Source of the DNA: Opitutaceae bacterium
Lineage (GTDB): Bacteria; Verrucomicrobiota; Verrucomicrobiae; Opitutales; Opitutaceae
DNA length: 7,579 nucleotides
Assembly (NCBI GenBank): GCA_031266495.1
Contig: JAISAX010000770.1
Location: 1-7,579 of the forward strand
Direction: 5' to 3'
Below are positions 1 to 5,336 of the stretch, piece after piece (positions within the stretch are counted from its first letter, which is position 1; each line of letters begins with the position of its first letter). The notes beneath the pieces were generated by a model, which had not been told where the DNA came from, ran no database searches, and saw nothing but the letters and a program-made list of their open reading frames with translations. The position numbers and the translations under genes were made by a program.

Positions 1-38
1 TTCGCGTTTTACCTTGGCCGGGAATAAATGTTTCCTGG

Positions 39-60
39 CCCCCCCCCCCCCCCCCCCCCC
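39..60 (+). repeat. 22-nt poly-C homopolymer tract
   Basis: An uninterrupted run of 22 C lies 22 nt before the ATG of the prepilin-like gene. If translated from an upstream ATG it would give a polyproline leader, which is not credible for a prepilin. It is therefore treated as non-coding. Runs this long are prone to replication slippage and to sequencing error, so the exact length is uncertain. Three other C/G tracts occur in this window, all with C on the coding strand of the adjacent genes. Confidence 0.9.
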
Positions 61-82
61 GCCGTCGCCTGTATTCCACATC

Positions 83-802
83 ATGAAAACACACCTCCAA
101 ATCTCCCGCTCACCGGTGAAATTTTCCCGACAGAACCATGCGTTCACCCTGGTCGAATTGCTCACGGTCATCGTTATCATCGGTATCCTTGCCGGCATTC
201 TTGTCCCTGTGATTGGCATGGTGCGGGATCGCACGCGCGCCACCGTGTGCCAGTCCAATCTTCGCCAGATTTACACCGCGCTCATGATGTATGTGGACGA
301 AAACAAGGGTTGGCTTCCGCCCGGACCCGATTCGACGGGCGGCCTGACCATACCCCAACACGCCGACTACACCAGTGGCGGGACGAACAATATGGCCCTG
401 CATCTCGCGCCTTATATGGGATGCCCTCCTCCCAACCCATGGAACAGCCGTGTCAATCCGTTCTTTTTTTGTCCCGGCCAGTCCGCCAGGCCCGCCAACC
501 TGAATTATCATGCGGGCTATCGCACGTATGGCATTTTGACCGGCTGGCAGAAGGGCGAGAATTATCCCTTCGGCTATCTCGGTTCGATTCGCCCGAAACG
601 CCTTGCGGACTACCTCGGCACATGGGAATCCAAAAACCCTTGGGTATTGCGCGACATCGACAGGGAAATGACCGTTTACGAAAGTCTGAGCGATATCGTT
701 TCCGGACGTTCTCACAAAAAAGGTCACAATTATCTTTTTTTTAACGGGCGAGTCAGACTTCTGGATACAGCGCAGGAGAAGGAGCTGAACGAGAATCTTT
801 AG
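83..802 (+). CDS. Prepilin-like secreted protein (type II secretion/pilin N-terminus, H-X9-DG-type C-terminus)
   Basis: This 239-residue protein has a class III (prepilin) signal: a short basic leader (residues 1-20) ending in Ala, then FTLVELL with the conserved Glu at +5 (E25), then a hydrophobic helix to about residue 47. A prepilin peptidase would cut between A20 and F21; Ala at -1 is less usual than Gly but allowed. The body has the features of the large verrucomicrobial/planctomycete prepilin-like families: CQSNLRQIYTALMMY after the helix, a FFFCPG segment (~128-132) and a C-terminal H211-X9-N221-G222 motif, where the usual DG is NG. Such proteins are thought to be exported and surface-associated, and many copies occur per genome; the individual role is unknown. 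The ATG at 83 was chosen because an in-frame start at 14 would add a polyproline stretch ahead of the leader. The next gene starts 8 nt after the stop, suggesting an operon. Confidence 0.88.
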   Translation: MKTHLQISRSPVKFSRQNHAFTLVELLTVIVIIGILAGILVPVIGMVRDRTRATVCQSNLRQIYTALMMYVDENKGWLPPGPDSTGGLTIPQHADYTSGGTNNMALHLAPYMGCPPPNPWNSRVNPFFFCPGQSARPANLNYHAGYRTYGILTGWQKGENYPFGYLGSIRPKRLADYLGTWESKNPWVLRDIDREMTVYESLSDIVSGRSHKKGHNYLFFNGRVRLLDTAQEKELNENL

Positions 803-810
803 GCACCCGA

Positions 811-1959
811 ATGCACACCGCCATCCTGCCGGAGCCAAAACGTGAACGTCGCGGAGGACGTTCCTTTCCGTTTTTTTCCCCCGACAGCTACTGGAACACA
901 CCTGTCCCGGCCGGTGCCGCAACCGATCCTGAAAGCTCGTGTTGGATTGGGCAGCTTGCCGACGCCGTCCGCCGCACGACCGGCGGACTTCACATCAATC
1001 TGCATTCGTGGACGATCCCGGTTTATTACGCGGATTCCTCGACGCCACGCGTCTGGCTCCATCCGAATCTCCTGCATTGCCGTTTCTCGCAAGGGCATGT
1101 CAAAACGCTGGAACATCGCCTCCGGGCGCGCGACCCGCAGCTTCAGTTTCCCGGCCTGCATCCATGTATCCGTGACGGTATTCCGATACCGGAGTGCGCC
1201 ATGCCGGATGCGGAGAGTGACGCCCACATGACCATCATCGACGTGGACGAGCGCATCGCCTACGATTTGTGGAATTGTCACCGGAAAACAGACGGCGCCT
1301 GGCACACGAATGCCGCGATTGCGTATCCGGTTGATGGTGACGGCATGTTTTCGCCATCGGATATTCCCGGAATCCGCAATGACGAGAGTGTTCATTTTTA
1401 CGGTCCCTGCCGCGCCAGCGGCATCCCTGCGCTTGCCGGGCTTGTCCTGCGCGCCGAACTCGAATCCGGCTGCATCCATCACAAACTCGCGCTCGCCAGT
1501 CCGGTCAACGGACTTCAGCGCCACGTTTGTCCGCCCGCCATCTGGACCGACGGCTGGTTGCCCGGAGGCATTCCCGAAGGCGCGTGCCTCCAGCTCGACC
1601 CGGCGCTCGACCTCGATTCGCTGCCGCTCACGCATGAGGCCCGCGTCATCGCCCGCGCCCTGCAAACGCACGGCGCTGTTCTCGTGGACAACGCGGGATC
1701 CGTCACGCTCTACGGCGAGTACGCTCCGCCCGGCGCGTATGCCGGTCTTGTCGAGGATGCCCTCGTATCCATTCCGGTCGGACGCTTCCGGGTTCTCGAC
1801 ACCCGTGCGAACCTGCGCTCCGGCGGTTCGCATCCCGTTTATCACCACGAGATGGCTCCCCTGTTTTACGAATATCTCGGGACGCACGGGGATGCCGCGC
1901 TGGATGCGCTTGCCGGGCTTGAATCCTGGCGTGCTGATCGAAGTTATCCGGCCGGCTAG
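811..1959 (+). CDS. Conserved protein of unknown function (SYWNTP-type family)
   Basis: This 382-residue protein follows the prepilin-like gene after 8 nt and is probably co-transcribed with it. I do not know a function. Its layout resembles uncharacterised proteins I recall from actinobacteria and other phyla: an N-terminal SPDSYWNTPVPA block (residues 23-34) followed by an acidic/Pro segment, a middle HMTIIDVDERIAYDLW strand pair (139-154), a GPCRASGIPALAGLV block (198-212), and a C-terminal block 255-303 with IPEGACLQLDPALDLDSLPL followed by a helix and a VTLYGE strand. The recurring short beta segments suggest an all-beta, possibly carbohydrate-related fold; that is inference only. No signal peptide or membrane segment is visible: the N-terminus is charged (residues 9-17 are mostly Lys, Arg and Glu). 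The ATG at 811 lacks a good Shine-Dalgarno, as do most genes here. It could be an enzyme or binding protein; no catalytic motif is recognised. Confidence 0.8.
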   Translation: MHTAILPEPKRERRGGRSFPFFSPDSYWNTPVPAGAATDPESSCWIGQLADAVRRTTGGLHINLHSWTIPVYYADSSTPRVWLHPNLLHCRFSQGHVKTLEHRLRARDPQLQFPGLHPCIRDGIPIPECAMPDAESDAHMTIIDVDERIAYDLWNCHRKTDGAWHTNAAIAYPVDGDGMFSPSDIPGIRNDESVHFYGPCRASGIPALAGLVLRAELESGCIHHKLALASPVNGLQRHVCPPAIWTDGWLPGGIPEGACLQLDPALDLDSLPLTHEARVIARALQTHGAVLVDNAGSVTLYGEYAPPGAYAGLVEDALVSIPVGRFRVLDTRANLRSGGSHPVYHHEMAPLFYEYLGTHGDAALDALAGLESWRADRSYPAG

Positions 1960-2061
1960 CCGCCACTGCCACCGGCTTCCGGAGTTGTCCTAACTGAAGT
2001 TACTCAGGCATTCGGTCCGGCCTCAAAAAACCTCCGCTGCGTGACATCAGTCACTGGAATA
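1960..2061. other. Convergent intergenic gap, no strong terminator
   Basis: This 102-bp gap lies between two converging stop codons. It holds two small hairpins: TAACT-GA-AGTTA at 1991-2002 and GTGAC-ATCA-GTCAC at 2041-2054. An A6 run occurs at 2025-2030 but is not placed after a strong GC stem. I see no convincing intrinsic terminator, although one or both hairpins might help termination. Confidence 0.5.
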
Positions 2062-3735
2062 TCATGACAGCAGCCAGTCCACGTACAGCGTGGCGGACCA
2101 GCCGTAGTCGTGAATCGCCTGGTGCGGATGGCGTCCCGGGATGTTTTTGTGCTTGCGTAGCAGATACGGCGGTTCGGTTTCGCGGCGGTCGTCGAAGTAT
2201 TCGAAAAACGTGCCCCATGTCGCGCATGTCCGCTCCAGCTCCGCCAGCGTGAGCGCGCGCAACCGGTCGGCGACGGCACTCAGGCCGTAACGGCGGAGAC
2301 CGCGCGCGACGAGCCAGTTGATGTTGATCCACGTCGGGCCGCGCCACATGTCCTTCGAATAGTTGGCCGCATCGCTGGCGGCGATCGAGGGGATGGGAAA
2401 GGCGGTGCCGAAGGTGGCGGGATTTTCCAGATGCGCGGCGAGTTCCATCGCCTGGCACAGATCGGGCGCGCCGCAAAGCAGCGGCAGGAAGCCCGCGCTC
2501 GACAGGATCCCCGTGTGCCGTCCGGTCCGGGGATCGAGGTCACAGTAGAGGCGGTGTTCGTCGGACCAGAGTTTTTTATTGATCAGGGCGCACAGCGCGG
2601 CGTGGCGGGCGGACCAGCGCGCGGCCTCGCCGGGGCGACCGAGGAGGTGCGCGAAGGCGGCGAGCGTCTCGTATTCGCTGGCCTGGTACGCATTGAAGTC
2701 GGGGGCGTCGAGGGGGACGGCGCTGTCGAAGCGCGGGGAGTTGTCCATGCCGCTCTCGCCGCTGCGGCAGTCGGGAGTTTCCTCGATGAACCATTCGAGC
2801 AGGCCGCCGCCGTCGGTGTCGCGATGGGCGGCGTTCCACTCCACGCAGGCGCAGAGCTTCGGATAGAGGGCGGCCAGCCAGGCGAGGTCGCGTGTTTTTT
2901 CGAATACAAGGCTGGCTCCGAGCGCCAGGACCGGAGGCTGGGTAAATGTGGAACGGAAGGCAGGGCTGGCCTGATGGGGAACAAAACCGTCGGGCGTCTG
3001 GACATCGAGCACGGCGTCGATCATCTGCCGGGCGAGCGCGGGGTCGATGTGCCGCCAGCCGATGGCGTGGAAGACGGAATCCCACAGCCACATGTCACGG
3101 TGGGGCCAGCGGTCGGGCGTGGTCCACGGGTGACGGATGATTCCCTCCGGCGAACAAACCTGCCCTTTCATCTGCGAAAGCGCGCGGACGAGAGGATGGT
3201 GGGAGGCGGCGGCGGCGGAGACGGGGGGGGGGAGGGGGAGTCGGGGAAGTTGTCGTGTCAGCCAGTGGAGGCGTGTGCGGGCGATGGCGTCGAAATCGAT
3301 ATCGAGCAGGGCGGGATTGAAACGGGCGGAGGAGCCGGCAAGCAGGCGGCCGTTGCCGGAAAGGGACGCAATCGCGGTGGACGCGGCGTGCAGTTCGCAA
3401 GCGCCTTCGATTAAAAAGTGGTGCGCGTCGAGCATGACGCCGCGAAGGAGCGAGCCATCGTCCGCCTGCGCTTCGAACCAGTCGCCGGTGACGCGGGATT
3501 TGCCGACGCGATGGAGAAACCGCACGTGGCCCGGTCCGGGAAACTTGAAATCCAGCCCGTCGGGAACCGTCCGTGCCACGAGTCCGTGAGTGTAGTCGGT
3601 CAGACCGTCGAGGTGCGAGAAGGAGAGCAGGTTGCCGGTATGCCAGCAGGCGGAAGCGGGGACATGCAGGGGAGCGCATGCGTTCATCGGCTGACGTTGC
3701 GAGGGTTCTTCGAGGACGGAAGAGGCCGTATTCAT
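2062..3735 (-). CDS. Trehalase-like / GH63-type (MGH1-like) glycoside hydrolase
   Basis: This 557-residue protein is predicted to be cytoplasmic, with no signal peptide. An N-terminal region of about 160 residues, probably a beta domain, is joined by a Pro-rich linker (~163-170) to a C-terminal (alpha/alpha)6 barrel. Motifs of the GH63/GH37-like clan are clear: HRDMWLWDSVFHAIGW (~212-227), ESGMDNSPRFD (327-337), YSKDMWRGPTWININW (~459-474), FFEYFDD (~510-516) and HDYGWSATLYVDWLL near the end. By analogy with GH63 enzymes, D331 in ESGMDN is the likely general acid and E512 in FFEYFD the likely base. Family members hydrolyse alpha-linked sugars such as glucosides, mannosylglycerate and trehalose; the substrate here is not determinable. 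The ATG at 3735 is preferred over a TTG at 3750; an ATG at 3687 is also possible. The linker is encoded across a C10 tract. Upstream lie a candidate LacI operator and the regulator gene, so sugar-dependent control is likely. Confidence 0.88.
   Translation of the reverse strand: MNTASSVLEEPSQRQPMNACAPLHVPASACWHTGNLLSFSHLDGLTDYTHGLVARTVPDGLDFKFPGPGHVRFLHRVGKSRVTGDWFEAQADDGSLLRGVMLDAHHFLIEGACELHAASTAIASLSGNGRLLAGSSARFNPALLDIDFDAIARTRLHWLTRQLPRLPLPPPVSAAAASHHPLVRALSQMKGQVCSPEGIIRHPWTTPDRWPHRDMWLWDSVFHAIGWRHIDPALARQMIDAVLDVQTPDGFVPHQASPAFRSTFTQPPVLALGASLVFEKTRDLAWLAALYPKLCACVEWNAAHRDTDGGGLLEWFIEETPDCRSGESGMDNSPRFDSAVPLDAPDFNAYQASEYETLAAFAHLLGRPGEAARWSARHAALCALINKKLWSDEHRLYCDLDPRTGRHTGILSSAGFLPLLCGAPDLCQAMELAAHLENPATFGTAFPIPSIAASDAANYSKDMWRGPTWININWLVARGLRRYGLSAVADRLRALTLAELERTCATWGTFFEYFDDRRETEPPYLLRKHKNIPGRHPHQAIHDYGWSATLYVDWLLS
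3223..3238 (-). repeat. Intragenic C tract (C10 plus C5) in the glycosidase gene
   Basis: On the coding (minus) strand this is C5-T-C10, encoding a Pro-rich segment (PLPPP) in the linker between the N-terminal domain and the barrel. The frame is open as given. Gain of one C would move translation into a frame that stops at 3095, leaving about 213 residues and removing the whole catalytic barrel. The tract could be a slippage (phase-variation) site or simply a flexible linker with biased codons. Confidence 0.85.
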
Positions 3736-3790
3736 GATTCTGTGCGTCAAGGCAACGACACGCGCCGGCCGTCCGCGAGAGGGCGACAGG

Positions 3791-3802
3791 TGAAGCGTTC
3801 AG
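3791..3802. promoter_or_regulatory. Candidate LacI-family operator upstream of the glycosidase gene
   Basis: The + strand reads TGAAGCGTTCAG, with inverted arms TGAA/TTCA around a central GCG. It lies about 56 bp upstream of the glycosidase ATG on the minus strand. The same 12 bases recur, reverse-complemented, at 5194-5205 beside the start of the LacI-family gene. Odd-spaced, GC-centred palindromes are typical of LacI-family operators; the natural lac operator also has a central single base. The assignment to this regulator is inference from palindromy, repetition and position. Confidence 0.5.
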
Positions 3803-3810
3803 TCGGGCGC

Positions 3811-3816
3811 ATCGTA
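3811..3816 (-). promoter_or_regulatory. Possible -10 element for the glycosidase gene
   Basis: The minus strand reads TACGAT, matching TATAAT at four of six bases. It ends 8 bp before the candidate operator, so the operator would overlap the transcription start region, a good repression geometry. No convincing -35 box is seen at the right distance. Confidence 0.25.
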
Positions 3817-3837
3817 AAAAGAGGGCAGGTCTCTGAG

Positions 3838-3921
3838 TGGCACGGACTTCCAGCCCGTGTTCCGGATGTGGCGGCATGGAGGCGGCGCTTCGCGCCGTCC
3901 ACGGGCTGGAAGCCCGTGCCA
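3838..3921. repeat. 84-bp imperfect palindromic element with central hairpin
   Basis: The outer arms of 22 nt (3838-3859 and 3900-3921) are reverse complements at 21 of 22 positions. Between them, 3877-3901 forms a second hairpin: TGGA plus CGGCGC paired with GCGCCG plus TCCA around a TTC loop, with a two-base bulge on the 5' side. The element contains no gene. It could be a REP/BIME-like or MITE-like unit, or could fold in RNA as a processing or termination structure between lacI and the glycosidase gene. Confidence 0.8.
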
Positions 3922-4008
3922 CGTCGGAGCAGTGAGGCAACGCTCATGGGCTGGAAGCCCATGCCACTCCGGAGCGGTGAGGCAACGTTTGCGGGCGAGA
4001 CGCCCGCG
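3900..4008. repeat. Hairpin array with 45-nt period (2.4 units)
   Basis: Two full 45-nt units (3900-3944 and 3945-3989) differ at about six positions; a third, diverged partial unit begins at 3990. Each unit opens with an 8-bp stem and 3-nt loop: CACGGGCT-GGA-AGCCCGTG at 3900-3918, CATGGGCT-GGA-AGCCCATG at 3945-3963, and TGCGGGCG-AGA-CGCCCGCG at 3990-4008 (its outermost pair a T-G mismatch). The stems vary in a compensated way, so base pairing, not primary sequence, appears to be kept. Because 45 is a multiple of three the array stays open in several frames, producing spurious reading frames that should not be annotated as genes. Confidence 0.85.
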
Positions 4009-4063
4009 CCACTGCCACCTCCGATTCGGCGTCTTGCCGGGTAACCGTTTGGTGCCAACCTCC

Positions 4064-4082
4064 GGGGGGGGGGGGCGGGGGG
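4064..4082 (-). repeat. C tract just after the LacI-family gene
   Basis: The + strand has G12, one C, then G6; on the coding strand this is C6-G-C12, starting 4 nt beyond the lacI stop codon. It is flanked by CCTCC (4059-4063) and GGAGG (4081-4085) on the + strand. It does not form an intrinsic terminator. A very C-rich, otherwise featureless transcript here could be a loading site for Rho; that is a hypothesis. Confidence 0.85.
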
Positions 4083-4086
4083 AGGA

Positions 4087-5193
4087 TCACGGTTTCCGGT
4101 GCTCGGCGTAGGTGTTTTCGGGTCGGGTGCGGCGGCTGTCGAGCGAGGCCAGCCAGGCGTCGTAATTTTCCACCCACTTGCCCTCGATGGCGATGACCTG
4201 GGGACACTCGGGCAGACCGGTTTCATTGCGCTGCAACAACGACACGAGATGATTGCAGGCAACGCGGCCCACCTCCCATGAAATCTTGTCGATGCCGCGT
4301 GAACGCGAATCGGCGTGGCGGATGTTCATGTTCACGTAACGAATGTTTTTGGGCGCGGGACGCCGGTAAACGTCCTCCCAATCCCGCGGAAAATCGCCGC
4401 CGGCGCTGATGATCGCGTCGGGACGGTGTTTTTTGACCCATGCGTCGAGGCCGGTTTTGCCATCGCCGGAGGCGTTCACGGGGATGCGTTCCGCCCGCGG
4501 CACCGTGTCATTAAAAAGCAGATACGCCGAGTGCCAGAGACTCCAGACCTTGGCGTCGTCTCCGATTTTGATGTTCAGGCCGAGGCGGCGGCGGCCTTCG
4601 CTGGCGAGGCGATGCAGGGCGCCGAGCATTTCCCGATACCAGTCGGTCGTGGCGCGATGCAGGAGCGGAGCAGCGAGCGAATAGTCGAACGTCACGGCGG
4701 CGAATTTTTGCCAGTCGAGTTTCAGGGTTGCGCCGGGGTTTTCGGGACTGCCGACGAGCAGGCCGCGGATGCCGCGCGCATCCAGCAGGTGGCTCATGCG
4801 GGCGGGGGTCATTTCCGGGGCGCCGAGATGAAACGCCTCCACGCGGTAACCGAGTTCGGCGGCGCGTTCCGCCGCCCCGAGGTAGTAGTCGTGTTGCGAG
4901 AGCCAGTTCCAGTCCTCGTAGCAGGCGAAGCTGCTCAGGAAGGCGATGGTCTCGTGATATTCCGTCCCGCTCTGCGTGCGCAGATGTTGCATGAGCGTGG
5001 CGAGCTTCGGATCGGGATGGTAGCCGAGCCTGCGCGCCACCGACTGTACCCGGACGCGGGTGGCGGCGGCGAGGCCCGGGTGATTGCGCAACGCCATCGA
5101 GGTGGCGGTGAGCGAGAGGCCGGCTTCGCGGGCGATGGTGCGCAGGGTGGGGCGTTTGATGGAGGCGTTTCCGGATGAGTCGTCGATGATCAT
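4087..5193 (-). CDS. LacI-family transcriptional regulator
   Basis: This 368-residue protein has an N-terminal LacI-type helix-turn-helix (residues ~15-62: TLRTIAREAGLSLTATSMAL, then a third helix and RRLGYHPDP) and a periplasmic-binding-protein-like effector domain (~80-350; strands such as TIAFLSSF, GIRGLLVGSP, DAIISAGGDFP, PQVIAIEGKWV). The hinge after YHPDP reads KLATLMQHLR instead of the classic hinge with an Ala-Arg-Ser-Leu core, which I associate with a verrucomicrobial subgroup. The protein is cytoplasmic, binding DNA as a dimer and releasing it (or binding) with a sugar ligand. The ATG at 5193 lacks a Shine-Dalgarno. A candidate operator abuts it, implying autoregulation; a second copy upstream of the glycosidase gene points to that gene as a target, and the divergent propeller gene may be another. 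The ligand is unknown. Confidence 0.92.
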   Translation of the reverse strand: MIIDDSSGNASIKRPTLRTIAREAGLSLTATSMALRNHPGLAAATRVRVQSVARRLGYHPDPKLATLMQHLRTQSGTEYHETIAFLSSFACYEDWNWLSQHDYYLGAAERAAELGYRVEAFHLGAPEMTPARMSHLLDARGIRGLLVGSPENPGATLKLDWQKFAAVTFDYSLAAPLLHRATTDWYREMLGALHRLASEGRRRLGLNIKIGDDAKVWSLWHSAYLLFNDTVPRAERIPVNASGDGKTGLDAWVKKHRPDAIISAGGDFPRDWEDVYRRPAPKNIRYVNMNIRHADSRSRGIDKISWEVGRVACNHLVSLLQRNETGLPECPQVIAIEGKWVENYDAWLASLDSRRTRPENTYAEHRKP

Positions 5194-5206
5194 CTGAACG
5201 CTTCAG
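5194..5206. promoter_or_regulatory. Candidate LacI-family operator at the regulator start
   Basis: The palindrome CTGAACGCTTCAG has arms CTGAA/TTCAG around CGC. It sits directly against the regulator's ATG and 131 bp before the ATG of the divergent propeller gene. Twelve bases are identical, on the other strand, to the site at 3791-3802. Binding here could block transcription of lacI and possibly affect the divergent gene. Confidence 0.5.
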
Positions 5207-5336
5207 TGTTGTGGTGGTTGTGCGACCGCAAGAGGAAAAACAATGTCGGGAAAGATTCGCAGCGCCTCCTGCTCCTGCCTCGCATGAGGCACCCGCTCGT
5301 CAGTTTCGTAACCCTCTGTTGAAGCTCTTGTCTCCC
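5207..5336. other. Divergent intergenic region between lacI and propeller gene
   Basis: Promoters for both divergent genes should lie here. I see no clear -35/-10 pair on either strand. The stretch just before the propeller ATG is pyrimidine-rich and has no Shine-Dalgarno. An in-frame ATG at 5211 could extend the propeller protein by 42 residues but would bury its signal peptide. Confidence 0.4.

Noticed and set aside
14..82. N-terminal extension of the prepilin-like protein with eight prolines
   Set aside because: The prolines come from the poly-C tract and would sit before the prepilin leader, which should be N-terminal.
1994..2007. A further operator-like site CTGAAGTTACTCAG between the converging genes
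   Set aside because: It shares only the left half with the candidate operator, has a different spacing and lies between two stop codons, so regulation is unlikely.
2431..3414. A 327-codon open frame on the plus strand
   Set aside because: It is antisense to the glycosidase, whose motifs are clear; the product is Gly/Ala/Glu-rich low complexity.
3678..3690. Half-site GCGTTCA in the 5' part of the glycosidase gene
   Set aside because: Only a half-site is present, with no matching left arm; similar half-sites occur by chance elsewhere in the window.
3839..4008. CRISPR array
   Set aside because: Period is 45 nt with no variable spacers: the whole unit repeats. There are too few units and no cas genes nearby.
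3418..4111. Reading frames across the 45-nt hairpin array
   Set aside because: The period is a multiple of three, so repeats stay open and give periodic peptides; no start signal or protein-like composition supports them.
5211..5336. Longer start for the propeller protein at 5211
   Set aside because: It would put 42 residues ahead of a textbook Sec signal peptide.
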